A stretch of 64,000 nucleotides of DNA from Botryosphaeria dothidea (Eukaryota; Ascomycota; Dothideomycetes; Botryosphaeriales; Botryosphaeriaceae): assembly GCA_011503125.2 (NCBI GenBank), contig WWBZ02000013.1:310001-374000 (forward strand). Direction: 5' to 3'. Made by a program: the position numbers and the translations under genes. The notes beneath the pieces were generated by a model. That model searched no databases, was not told the DNA's origin, and saw only the letters and a list, made by a program, of their open reading frames with translations. The first letter of the stretch is position 1. Each line of letters starts with the position of its first letter. Positions 1-11,528 of this stretch are shown piece after piece.

Positions 1-833
1 ACCGTGTCGTGGCAAGATGTATGAGAATCCTGTGCCCAGAAATGTCAGAGACTATCTTGTGGGGTGACCGTGACTTAAATTCAGGTAGCTCCAAAATCAT
101 CTTTGATTGTACCAGGATGTAATTATAAGCCGGTATTCCATTGAGCATTTCCCATAATGCCCCGAAGCTTCAATCAAGCTGCAAACAATTTTCTTACCAT
201 CCGAACCTGCCGGTTGGTCGTGCATTTGCATCAGCGCATTGTTTGTATAGAAGATACATGCGGTCGTATTTAGCTGATGCAGATTTGTTACCACAACAAC
301 GGGCCAGGTAAGCTGTCGGAGTTGCCAGAGAAGTCCCCGGACGGTCCGCGGAAGGCTCAGTGAGACCACATCAACAAATCCGTCACGAGAAGAGTCGGCT
401 GCGTGGGCAATGTGGTCTGCGGACACCATGCAAAGCTTCACGGTTGACTCTCCGATCCACGTCGCCGGCGAACCTAAATACAAAGTTACCCGAACTGCCG
501 AGATTACTTTAAGTCAGCCCGACTCCCGCGGTTGGGAAGCCAGTCTGATTTGAATTTATACTCGGCCTGAATGAGTCTCCTGGAGATGCATCTCATTGGC
601 GAAGAGTCAAGTCCATCGTCGGCTTCGGATTCGGATGCTCAATTGGCGATAGCGGCAACTAGAATAAAGGCAAAATCAGGCACGAGTCCGAGACAATGTT
701 ACGTAGCCAGGCCGACAAGAGGACTGTTGCTATTCACTTATTATGAATTAAATAGTGCTACCCATCTGCAGACGCTGACAAGATGCTCAACCCCACCAAA
801 TTCTCTGGACTGCGATTCTGAAATTCGAACAAC
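1..833. other. Upstream region, no confident gene
   Basis: No gene is supported here. A 128-codon minus-strand reading frame (97-483) has a fairly protein-like composition, but I recognise no domain and no splice-linked partner, so I leave it uncalled. The stretch also serves as the promoter of the downstream GMC oxidoreductase. It contains three CGG triplets spaced by 3 bp in direct orientation (620-634), a possible Zn2Cys6 target arrangement, but no copy of the TCGG-N3-CCGA palindrome seen in the polyketide cluster promoters. Confidence 0.4.
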
Positions 834-3002
834 ATGGCTAACGTACCAAGTGGCGCCAATGACGCACTCCCAGAGCTTCCTGCTCTAGCTAAGTCAGCCG
901 AGGAGTTTCTTGCTCAGCAATATGACTATGTCATTGTTGGAGGAGGCACTGCAGGTCTGGTCGTTGCCGCGCGGCTGAGCGAAAACCCGGATGTCACTGT
1001 TGGCGTACTAGAGGCTGGCAAGTGCAAGCTCAATGACATGCTGGTCGATACGCCTGCCTTCTTCCAACAGATGCTCGGCAACCCAGAATATGACTGGATG
1101 CTCAAGACAGAGCCGCAGGTGCGTGAAAGCATCATCTATTTCTTGCATCCTTTTGGTAGAGTTCACAATATCCAAAAAGAAAAAGATTCACAGATAATTT
1201 TGGGAGGCACTGAACATGACAGCGCTGATTCTGACTCTGCCTTCTTCTTTCTTCCCTCTCACAGCCTGGCCCTGGCAACGGCATCCACCACATGCCATGC
1301 GGCAAGCTGCTGGGTGGTTCCTCCGGCATCAACTACATGATGTACGTGCGCGGCTCGGACCAGGACTACGACGACTGGGCGACGCTGGCAGGCGACCCCT
1401 CGTGGTCGGCGGCCGCCATGAAGAAGTACATCCACAAGCACCAGACGCTCGACGACACCGACGGCGGCACTTTCGGCTTCGCCCGCGAGTACCACGGCAC
1501 CTCCGGCCCCATCCACACGAGCGTCAACGACACCAGATTGGACATCGAGGGCGACTGGATCCTGGCAAGCAAGCGGGCGGCCGGCTTGCCAGAGAAATCT
1601 CCGGACCCATGGGATGGTCAGCACATCGGATTCTTCAGCATCCTCGGTAGCGTGGCCCGCATGGGTGAGCATCGCGGCAGGCGGAGCTACGCCGCGCGGG
1701 GCTATTTCGAGGCCAACGCGCAGCGCCCGAACCTCAAGGTCTTGTGCGAAGCGCAAGTCTCCAACATCATTCTGGAAGGGAACACTGCAGTCGGCGCAGC
1801 CTTCAGGTTCGGCGGCCAGGAGAAGAGCGTCCGGGCAAAGCGCGAAGTCATCCTCAGCGCCGGCGTCATCCACTCGCCCCAGCTGCTCGAGCTGTCTGGC
1901 ATCGGCGACCCGGAGGTGCTGCGCAAGGCGGGCGTGGAGGTCAAAGTCGAGCTACCCAGCGTCGGCAACAACTTCCAGGACCACGTCGTTACGGGTCAGG
2001 TCTACGAGCTGGTCGCGGGCGTCAAGAGCCTGGACGACTTGCACGCGCCGGCCAGCATGGCCGCGGCGCTGGAAACGCTGAGCGAGCGCCGGGGTGGGCC
2101 CCTGACGGACGTCTCGACTGGGCAAGGCTTCGTGAGCTACAGGAGCCTGGTTGGCGATGAGGAGCTGGAGAGGACGCTCGAGACCATCAGGGAGACGCTG
2201 AAAGGACCCCAGACCACCGAGTTCGAGAGGAAGCAGCTGGAAGTGGTCATGGCGCATCTGAAGGACTCGAGGAGCGCGAACTTGCAAATCGTCTTGGTCC
2301 CGGCGGCCATAAGCCTTGGCGATGAGGGCATCGAGGATCAGAGCAAAATGTATCCGGCGGGCGACCCCACGAAGAACAATCGCGTCGTTTGGGGAGCAGC
2401 GTTGCAGTATCCCGTAAGCAGAGGGTCGGTACATATTCAAAGCTCAGGTCAGTGCAAGTTCAGCTCATAGTTCCTGGCTCTACCTTTTCCTTTTCCTCCT
2501 CCTGCAGTCGTTTAAGACGATGACGATGGAAGCTAACACACAATCGCAGACTCTACCGATCCCCCGATTATTAACCCGGCCTATCTTACCCACCCCGCCG
2601 ACGTCGCCGTCCTAGGGACCGGATTCAGGCTGGCAAACCGCATCGCTGCGACGCCTCCTCTCGCCCCCAAGATCAGCAAGCGGCTCCGACCAGCTCCCGA
2701 CATCGATCTCGACGTCCAAGCAAACGCCGAGCGTTCGATCTGCGAATGGTACATAGGAGAGTACCACCCCTGCGGCTCATGCGCCATGGGTGATACCGTG
2801 GATTCAAAGTTGAAGGTCGTTGGGGTGAAGAATTTGAGAGTCGTAGATGCAAGGTCAGTGTTTCTACCGGGAGATGAAAAGCACGTAGAATAGGAATTGA
2901 CTGACCTCTGGTAGCATCTTCCCCGGTCATATGTCTGGCAACATTCAGAGTGCCGTGTACGCTATGGCGGAGAAGGCAGCGGATATTATTAAGGATGAAT
3001 AA
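834..3002 (+). CDS. GMC-family FAD-dependent oxidoreductase (choline dehydrogenase-like)
   Basis: Predicted 619-aa flavoprotein in four exons: 834-1118, 1265-2447, 2550-2853, 2915-3002. All introns are GT-AG and the reading frame closes exactly. The N-terminal dinucleotide-binding motif VGGGTAGLVVAARLSE (about residues 35-50) binds the ADP part of FAD. PCGKLLGGSSGINYM is the first GMC signature. SAGVIHSPQLLELSGIG is the second. EYHPCGSCAMG near the C-terminus carries the conserved catalytic histidine. The length fits the family (about 550-650 aa). No signal peptide is evident, so an intracellular alcohol/aldehyde-oxidising enzyme is likely; the substrate is unknown. Such enzymes often accompany fungal polyketide clusters, but this one is separated from the PKS cluster by two decayed genes and its promoter lacks the shared operator, so membership is uncertain. 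Confidence 0.9.
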
Positions 3003-3611
3003 GCTGAAGGTTGCCCGAATCGAAGCATGGTTGGCTATTCCAAGTCATTCGAGCAACCACAACAAAGCAATGAGCGCATGGATTCGAAAACGTTGGTCCC
3101 CCAAACTACTGAATTTGAGGAGTGGTATTTAAGGCGCTCTTTTCTTTGACCAAATGGAATCGCTGGATGCGGCAGTACAATCTCTATTTCCCAGAATATT
3201 CAAGCCATTTCCAGCATGGGCCTGCCTTGGGGCCATGCACTTTTGTACTTCTACTTTGACTCCAACAATATTAGAAAAAAAACCTGACATTATGCTACGC
3301 TCTTTCCTCCGTCAGACGGTAAATCAGGAGACAAAATTAAGAATACCATCACAAAGGGTTATCAGGCATTCCCCGAAGAGCGGTTTTACCGACCCCTATG
3401 AGACGTATGATGGAGACAAGCAGCTGGAACTCAAAAAGCTTATCGAAACGCAAAAACCACCCAGAAGTGCGCGTGGTCTTCCCTGAAACTCGTGTTGGAA
3501 TGTAGCATGATAATCATAATCATGACGAAAGACTTTTGCAATGAGACCATCTACCCTTCTAAACATCAAGACCGCCACTCAAAATTCACCACACCTACGT
3601 AGCTTGTGGGA
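3003..3611. other. Intergenic, no gene seen
   Basis: About 600 bp between the convergent ends of the GMC oxidoreductase and the Helo-like gene. It contains only short unsupported reading frames and a poly-A run near 3271. Presumably it holds both 3' untranslated regions. Confidence 0.5.
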
Positions 3612-5829
3612 TCAGAAGACTATGTTCTGCATGCCATTACCAGAATGCCAGGTCTCCCTCAGGTTGTGTGAGTTCGACAGAACTGATTCAGAACTCCAGA
3701 CCGGGGTTGTTCTGAGGAAGCGACGGAACGGGCGTTCCCCGCATTTTGCATCAAGGTCTCCCCAAAGCTTATTCGCCGGAGTGCCGTTTGTAAACGTGAG
3801 CTCATCCGATCGAAGGCCAGCCGCTTCCCGGAATTCCTTCCATACTATCAGACGCACAAGGCTTTTCTCTGCGTAACTCCTGAGCTTTCGAGTCTCTGTG
3901 TTGATCGCGTACATTGTGTGCAGCCCGAAGCTTAGAAGCTCTGGAAGGCCCAGCGTGTGTCTCATGTTGTCCGTTCCCTTTAGATATCGGAGACCAAACT
4001 GTTCCTGGGTCGAGCCTCCGTGTCCGACATCCTGCTGAAAGCTAAGACGAATTCCGAGCGTAGGTAAGACATCAGAAAGTCCGCGGTTGTTCTGGAAGAA
4101 GGTAGATGCTGAGCTCTCCTTCCTAACAACCATGCAACCGTCATCGACAAAAGATGCAGAATCTGTTTCAAGATGGAGAAAGAACTCAAACAACTTGGCC
4201 TGTATTGGACTTGGCTGAGTTGGAAACGTCTTGCTCACGAAAAGCCTCTCAAGCACCGCAAGCAATCCGTGGGCCTCGTCAAGGTTGGAGCCATGCGCTA
4301 CAGCGGTTGCTACCATTTTTCGCAGAACTGGAAAGTCAGCCGGTCGATTCGCATAAGTGATTCCAACTAGGAGGAAAGAGCTCAAGGGCACCGCGCCGAT
4401 TTCATGTTCAGCGGCTCCCTAGCTAATGAGAAGGTCGAAGACGTCAACGCTTTCGAACAATATGGTCAAAAACAGCATCGAGTTTCCAAGGGAGTCCATG
4501 TCGAAAGGGGATGCTTCTTGTCTATGAAATAGCTCTCGGAGACCGTGGGCGTCGTTTTCTTTCACTTTGAGGAAGACCTCCGAGTTCCATGGCACGATGT
4601 TCCAGGAGCAAACATGAGGAGGGACTTGGCAACAGGCATATGGCCAAATCTTGACCAGTAAGGCCGCAATTCCGATGCTGGAAAAGCCTTGTTTCGGGAG
4701 AAAGAAGAGTTGAATCGTAGAAATACTGCTTGCTGGTGTCTTTGCTGATCCGTCCCGTATTACGCGCGCTGTGAAAGTGCCCATGATGTTTTCGTAGCGA
4801 GAGAAGCTGTAACAACGCCCAGCAGATTGATAACAACCATTGTATTGACTCCTTGTAGGCAAGGTCGATGTATTTCCTGAGGATCTTGGACTCAAAAGAG
4901 GGCGGTCTTTGCAGCTTCCACGCAATATCTTGGAAGATACGTCGTGGCTCTCGGCAAGTAAAAAGTCAATGCGGTCCTGAACCACTTGGACGAAATCAAG
5001 GTTGAGGCCTAGTGGGAGCAATAGTTCTGCTGTCTGTGTTCGCAGCAGCTGGAGAGGGAGAGTAATTGATTCTGGTTTCGTCCCGGAGTATATTAAGGAT
5101 GGATCAAGTCTTTTGGGTGCATAGTCGTCATCAATCTTCCGTACAAGTCTTGCACAGATGGTATCTTGGTGGCTTTTGACGGAGTCGGCAAAATGTCGGG
5201 AACTATCTTGGATAGTAGAGAATTCCACCTCGAGGGTGGAGCGTATTTCCGAAAGTCTCCTACGAAGCGTCTTCATCTCCGTATAGAGAGCTATATCGCT
5301 ATGCCTTTGAATACGTAAGATAATGCTTTCTTGAAACAAGTATGTGGTAGGGAATTTCTTACCTTCCCGCCAACGCTAATTCCGTATCAAGGTCTCTCCT
5401 GAGATTTTGCAGGCGACGAGAAGCCATGGCGATCTCCCTTTGTCCCAGTACCCACGTGGTTCTCGCCATGAAGGACGTTAAAGCACCACGAGAAGTGGTC
5501 TGTGTGACGGGAATCGCTCGCTGCTTTACCAGAGAAAGTTCGCGTTCGCTCTGGCTCAGAACGGCTTTGATTGGTGTGATGATAATATTCTTCTTAGGGT
5601 GATCGGTGGGCTCAATCTCGCTAAGAAATATTCTCGTCCGGGCAATGACTGCCTGGAATGCTTTGAGGGAATCAAGAAGCTCTATGACTTCTTGAGGTGC
5701 GCGTTTGATCTTGGATAACGTATCAAAAATACTCAAGCCAAGACGAAAGACGACGTCAGCAAGCCCAACAACAGAAAAGGCATTTGCCGCGGCAGAAGTT
5801 ACGTCGGAAGACATAACGCCGGTTGACAT
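3612..5829 (-). pseudogene. Helo-like N-domain / ankyrin-type protein with one in-frame TAG
   Basis: Exon 1 (5829-5363) and exon 2 (from 5304) join across a 58-nt GT-AG intron in frame. The N-terminus (TSAAANAFSVVGLADVVFRLG) matches the N-terminal domain of fungal STAND and azaphilone-cluster-L-type proteins (Helo_like_N). A helical middle section and an ankyrin-like tail follow. The frame is open to 3612 except for one TAG codon at 4421-4419, between DVFDLLIS and GAAEHEIG. No GT donor nearby would remove it, and the frame is unchanged on both sides. Ankyrin repeats commonly have a tryptophan before this GA, so TGG is the expected codon. Either this is a young pseudogene or the UAG is recoded, for example by fungal A-to-I editing of UAG to UGG. 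Start chosen at the first Met before the conserved domain; 5814 is an alternative. Confidence 0.7.
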
Positions 5830-7348
5830 GATGGTGTCCAAACTTGTTTCTTGGCAATTGAAGTGAAAGAAGGTCAGACCCCGCTTTAAGTCCACCACCT
5901 TTGAGGCTGAAACGGTGTAGGGCAGAATCTACGTTGCTTTACCGTGTGACTGGTGATGACGGCAATGAAAAATGGTCTACTTACAGTAACAGCTGAGCGT
6001 GAGGTTAACGACTGCGTACCGTGCACTGCTAATGCAACTGCGCAGAGGTGTGGAGCTTCAGTTTCTATTTTCAGAACTTGCATAGATTCAGCTGCACTGG
6101 TGAGGTCAACACGGATGCGCAGCACCCACAACTAGCATCGACACGGATACATACAGAGCTGACACACTGCTCTAGCATGTGCGGTGGCAAAACTGAGCAT
6201 TTGCAGGGAACTAATTCAAATCATGCCGTTGCACTACAGGGGCGATCGGCTTAAAATAACGGCTACTACTTACCAATGAAGAAAACATTTTCTTTTACCC
6301 TTGCTGGAGCTTGATTGGATGGGAAAAATCGACGCCGTAACTTGCAAGCTTTAGAGTTTCCTGGAAGTCTTGCAGAGCTATAACCAGCAGTGATATGGGA
6401 CGTACAGTTCCACCCACAACCTCAGGATCGTCAATGCATATGTTAGAGAAAATTTACATGAACGCGTTGCAAAGTAGTAACTGCGTACACAACCAGTGGC
6501 CCAGTATTCCTACTGTGGCAAGGCATTGTTGGCTGTCGTGCTCATCACTCATTTGTGGTATGGGTGCATAGGCACAAGGCTTGTTGATGGCTGTTGCACT
6601 CGTTAGCCCCCACCTCCGTTGACCTCTCAGATCTTTGCAATAACAACTTAGGCGCCATGCGACCCCAACATATGCACACCAATCTGGGGGAGTATCTTCC
6701 AAGCCGATTGGGCTTTATGAACCAGACTTTTATCGGTCCGCGGGCTGCGGACATGAAGTCAAATGCTGCTCTGGTATCACACGGGCTACTCGCCTTGTAT
6801 AGCGGATATGTAGAAAAAGTTCTGGAGAATATTATTATAAGGCATTACATCCGTATAAGATTGATAAGCGGCAATGAAAGTTGCCACCGTCATATTAGAA
6901 TATTAGCGATAGATTCAAGTACGTTTACCATAAACTTCTCACATTCGGCAAAGAGCTTAGCGTTAGTTGAGCTGGTGGCGACAATGAGGGTGTACGGGGA
7001 GGGATCTGATGCGTTTTCATCATCTTCCCTGTCAGGTCTGCAGAACACCGCTGGAAAAGGAAGGTCGGGACCGTAAACGGACGACCCCAGCGGCGCAGTA
7101 CCATCTGACGTCATGAATCGCTGTCGATATCCTGCAACGGGGCGCTGATAAAGTCTTTCTAAGCAGCAATCCTGCCCAAACCAGCCACGTCACAGCCTCG
7201 TCGATCAAGTACGCGCCGCAATATAATTTCGGCACCAATCCATGCAGTTCAGCCGATGTAACTTGTGTTCAAAAAAAAGACCGACCCGCTCAACCGCTTT
7301 TGCGGCACACTTGCACCTCGCGTTTCACAACGTAATATCACAGTCATC
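5830..7348. other. Long gene-free stretch
   Basis: About 1.5 kb with only short overlapping reading frames on both strands and no recognisable protein motif, splice-linked exons or repeat. I see nothing that can be called. Confidence 0.4.
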
Positions 7349-7858
7349 ATGTGCAATGTTTGCGGCATTCACCATGGCACCGAATACGGAAATTCGTCGA
7401 CGCCTGTCGCAGCCATAGAGAACATGCGGCATATCCCGTTGGCAAACATACGCGGCAATATGGCGAAATGCATATTCTGTTCTCTCTTCATCAACATACT
7501 TCAACACTTTTATCCCGACCACGCCAATTGGACTCTGCCGGCACTGGGGTGCCTTGGGATATAGTGGATGAATGACAAAGAGTTCTATAGCCTTGGTGCA
7601 CCATTGGGAGAAGGAATTGTGCGGCTGCATCCTAGTTATAGTTATATTCTGCCGCAGCCTATTATCGAAGTATACGGGTTCAACGGTGCACAAGCTCTTT
7701 TTCGATAGTTGTTTTCGACTGACAAAGCTGAGCTGGAGACAGGTCTTTTACAGTGGCCTGACGGTGACAATGTCGCGGGCATAGCCAATGAACTACAGAC
7801 GTGGGATGACATGACCACTCCATTATCACATCTTTCAATGCTATTCTATCCAATTTGA
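7349..7858 (+). pseudogene. Decayed N-terminal fragment of a HET-type protein
   Basis: From ATG 7349 the frame begins with a Cys-rich segment (MCNVCGIHH, then KCIFCSLFINILQH about 45 residues on). Such CxxC pairs precede the HET domain in many fungal incompatibility proteins. It is interrupted by TAG at 7562-7564, TAG at 7706-7708 and TGA at 7856-7858. All three lie in one unbroken frame, and coding-like text (for example PQPIIEVYGFNGAQALF and ETGLLQWPDGDNVAG) continues between them. No HET domain follows. I infer a truncated, inactivated gene. The family assignment is tentative because only the N-terminal extension survives. Confidence 0.5.
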
Positions 7859-8069
7859 GAACCAGCTGAATCTCGTTTCAACACCTTTGCAGCAGCCCAG
7901 AATGCAGCAATGAACCACGGGGGAAACCCCACCCCCCAACACTCCCGCCGTTGGCCTCCCGACCTGAAAAGGCCTAGAATCAACGGCGCTCCAAGCGTGC
8001 CCGAAAATCGACGCTAACGATATTCCCCCAAGTGATGTGCATATCCTGGTCAGGATTCTCGAGGGAGAT

Positions 8070-9744
8070 CTAACGAAGGGCATTAGCACGCTCAGCGGCA
8101 GTCACGGGCGGATCAGCCTTGCTCACCTTGTACCTGTTGAACAGCGTCGCGGCGATCTTGTACGTCTCGAACAGGCCAATCTCCCTGCCCAGACACATCC
8201 GCGACCCGAAGCCGAACGGGCACAGGAACTTCTCCATCAGCTCCCGCTTCGCCGGGCTCGCCTTGGTCCACCGCTCCGGCCTGAAGTCGTCCGCGTCGTC
8301 GCCGAAGGTGGGTCTGTGCCGATGAATGACCCACGGCAGGCAGCCGACGGCCGTACCGGCGGGCACGAACTCGCCGCGGATGACGGCGCCCCCGGCGGGC
8401 ACGATGCGCTCCATGATGAAGCCGGTGGAGGGGTGGATGCGGAAGGTCTCCTTGACGCAGGCGTCGAGGTACGGGAGCTGGGTTGAGACGACGTCCCAGG
8501 CGGGGATGGCGTTGCGGTCGGGGAAGGCGGCGTCGAGCTCTTGCTGCAGCTTGGCGAGGGCGGCGGGGTGCTTGAGGAGCTGGAAGACGAGGACGCTCAT
8601 AGCGGTGCGGCTGCGGGCTGTTTAGCTGCGGACGGTATGTGCGACGGGCTGGGGGCTACGAACACTGCTTCGGAGGCGGGGACGACGACCATGAGGCCGA
8701 GGTCGACGATTTCGTTGCGCGTCACCACGCCGGGGCTTGACTTGTGCGCGGCGAGGTAGGCGTCGAGGATGTCGTAGTGCTCTGGGTCTTTGCTGGGCTG
8801 CACGATCTCCTCGTCGATTCGCTTTTCCGGCAGGTACTTCTTCGCGAAAGCCATTGGGGGCGCGATGAAGCCGAGATACTTGGCCAGCGGGTTCTGATCG
8901 AGGAACATTTGGAAGACAGGCACTTGGGCGAGCTGTGTCGGCGTTAGCACCGCGAAAACAGGGGGTCATGATGGTTGGAAACTTACCCTGTTGAGGTGAG
9001 TCGAGCCGCTGCGGACGGATTGGATGATGCCATCGATGTCGAAACGCTTCTTCAGGAATCCGTAAGGTCTGCTGAAGGCGAACACACCGCCTGCGTCGAA
9101 GGTGAAGTACTGAAGCGTGCCAGGTAGGTCAACGGCCTTGTCGATCTGGTCGTCAAACTGTTGGAGCAAGAGCTTGATCAGGTCGTCAATCTCGTGTTCC
9201 TTGTGGCCGACGTGGTTGATGCTGAAGCCCGGCTTCACGAGTTCCCGATAACGCGCGTGCCAATGGATGTCGCGGGTGGAGAAGATGTTTTCCTTCTTGT
9301 CGCCCTTGCCATGCGCCTCGAAAGCCATGTACCATTTGGACTACAGACAACGTCAATTTGTTGCTGGCTTGCGAGTGCGATAGATTAATGAATGCTTACC
9401 TTTGCCATGTTGGCCTTGGGGCCGTAGATCTCGTCGATTGCATCGGGCGAGGCGAAGGAAAGCGCTTTCGGGCCCAGACGCAAGATGTCGCCGTACTTTG
9501 CGTGGAGCTGAACAATGGTCGGACGCTTGTCTCCGTTTGTGTATGCCTCTCTCAGACGCCAGAAATTGGTTGCCGAAGCCCAGAAAGGACCGGGGAATCG
9601 AGCCAAGCCATTGCCAAATTTGTTGTGGAGAAGAGTAAGTGCTCCAAAGATTAAAAGAAGCGATCTGAATGGGGCGAATGGGATGCTCAGGGCAACGCTG
9701 ACGAGGAGACCTCCGGTCAGAAATTCTGCTGTAGTTTGACCCAT
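8070..9744 (-). CDS. Cytochrome P450 monooxygenase of the polyketide cluster
   Basis: Predicted 502-aa microsomal P450 in four exons: 9744-9400, 9340-8987, 8932-8664, 8610-8070. All introns are GT-AG; the third uses a GTTCGT donor that splits the oxygen-binding helix codon. An N-terminal hydrophobic anchor (about residues 8-40) precedes the proline-rich hinge (ARFPGPFW). The I-helix reads PASEAVRTAMS in place of the usual AGxDTT. The K-helix ExxR is ETFR, the PERF region is FRPERW, and the haem loop FGFGSRMCLG carries the cysteine ligand. The I-helix lacks the common acid-threonine pair, which may affect oxygen activation. It is divergent from the O-methyltransferase and shares with it a promoter containing TCGGGATCCGA, so it probably hydroxylates or oxidises the PKS product. 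Confidence 0.9.
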
Positions 9745-9939
9745 CTTGCACCGGTTGTTTGATTGGTGTTTGGATGCGTTGAATGCTTTGCTGTTCTGGT
9801 GGTCATCCGCCAGACGTTCTTCAGAATATAAGCCATCAAGATACATCCTATACAAAACTAACGATCATGCTTTGTTGGTGTCACGATTGTGGTCCCGTCG
9901 ATGTTGGTGAATGCTACAATGATTCGCATTCCGAGGAGT

Positions 9940-9950
9940 TCGGGATCCGA
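9940..9950. promoter_or_regulatory. AflR-type operator in P450/OMT divergent promoter
   Basis: TCGGGATCCGA, a perfect 11-bp palindrome of the form TCGG-N3-CCGA, which fits the AflR core TCG-N5-CGA. It lies about 195 bp upstream of the P450 start and 176 bp upstream of the OMT start, so one site could serve both genes. Confidence 0.6.
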
Positions 9951-10125
9951 CCGCTCGTCCAAAACCCGACGAGACCACCACCGCCGGATCGCTTCCCGAA
10001 CAAGAGGTAATGCCGAATATATTGAAGCGCATTGGACGATACGGCCGACTTTGATGAAATGCTTAGACTTCACATTGTTCTTTGGCCGTATTCCTGTCCG
10101 TTGTCCCACTTTGATCCCAGCGACC

Positions 10126-11528
10126 ATGCTGCCGCAGCAAGAATCCGTGGACTTTGTCCCCGCGCTCGAGGCTCTGTCCGGGAGGATCCGCGAGAACTCC
10201 AGTAAACTCAGCTGGTACATTCAATCTCAGAATCATCTCGATGCAAGTCTCTACGGTAGTGAAACAACTCCCAAGTCCCCACGGCACCGAGATGCGCAGG
10301 GCTGGCGTCATCAGCTGAAGCAAGATGCGCTGGACCTGTTCCGGCTGGCAAGCGGCCCCGAAGAGTACATTGCCAATTTATCCATCAACGTGAGCTACAC
10401 CACCTGTTGCAATTACCGTGCTCCAGACTAACTGACCCCACAGCATCAACACACAACCTGTCTCCGATGGCTCTGTCGTTTTCGCATCTTCGAGCTCATC
10501 CCCGCCGAGGGCTCTGTGAGCTACAGCAACATCTCAATCGTTGCCAGCGTGTCCGAGTCGCACTTGAAGTCCGTCTGCCGGATGGCCATGACCACGGGGC
10601 TCTTCTGCGAGCCGGAGCCAAACCACGTCGCCCACACCGCCACCTCGCTGCTGCTGGCAACGAACCAGGATTTCGCCGCTTGGGCGAAATGCGTCTCCGA
10701 GCACATGTACGCCTCCAGCTCGCACCTGGCCCAAGCGAGCGAGAAATCGTTCCGCAGCGGGAAGCCGGAGCACAGCGCGTACAGTGCGGCGTATGGCACC
10801 GAGACTACCTTCCGGGACGCGCTGAGACAGGATCCGAAACTTGCGAGAGACTTTGGCGGGTTTTTGCGGGCTACACAGAGCATCTATGCAAACGACGTGG
10901 AGCATGTACTGGACGGGTTCGACTGGGGCTCTCTGAGGCACGCAAGAGTGGTAGACGTGAGTGCAGCACTTGACCTGCGAAAATTGAAAGTGAGACTAAG
11001 AGGCCGCAGGTTGGATCTTCCAGCGCTCGGATGAGCACTCAGCTCTCCGAAGTTTTCGAAGCCCTTGAGATTGTGGTGCACACCCAGCCGCGAAGCTCTA
11101 GCCATATCAGGGCAGAGCTTGAGGCGGCGCCATCAGGCATTGCCTCTAGAATCGCCGTCGAGGTCAATGAGGGCCCGTTGCTGAAGTTTGGCGGCGCAGC
11201 CGACGTGTTCGTACTCCGGCACATGCTGCACCATTTTCCGGAAGAGATTGCGGTGACGCTTCTGGGTACTTTGGCCTCCTGCTTGAATCCTGGTGGCACG
11301 ATCCTCATTGCAGACCTCGTCCTGCCTCAACCTGGAGCTATGGGAAGTTACGACGAGGGAATGATCAGGGCCCGAGACCTCATTCATAAGGAGCTCTCAA
11401 ATGGAGAAACGCGGTATAGGGAGGACTGGGAGCGCCTTGTTCAGAAAGTTGGAAAGGGATTGAGCATCGCGAAGCTAACAACGCCTCTCGGCAGTGATCT
11501 TTCCTTGCTCGAATTGAGGGTTGTTTAG
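10126..11528 (+). CDS. SAM-dependent O-methyltransferase (COMT-like)
   Basis: Predicted 431-aa methyltransferase in three exons: 10126-10389, 10444-10956, 11010-11528; frames close exactly. The N-terminal half is the helical dimerisation/winged-helix part (RIFELIPAEGSVSYSNIS). The SAM pocket starts at VVDVGSSSARMS, a variant of the usual VVDVGGSxG. The post-II region is LNPGGTILIADLVLP, and HMLHHFPEE corresponds to the loop carrying the catalytic histidine. Start chosen at the Met (MLPQQESV) giving the usual family length. The loss of one glycine in the SAM motif is notable but does not by itself imply inactivity. It most likely methylates a phenolic hydroxyl of the polyketide. It is divergent from the P450, with a TCGG-N3-CCGA palindrome between them. 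Confidence 0.88.

Noticed and set aside
97..483. Minus-strand 128-codon frame at the left edge
   Set aside because: Composition is plausible, but I recognise no domain or partner exon, so it stays uncalled.
8601..8670. Apparent frameshift in the cluster P450 I-helix
   Set aside because: Overlapping GT dinucleotides hide a phase-2 donor (GTTCGT). With it the frame closes exactly, so the gene is intact.
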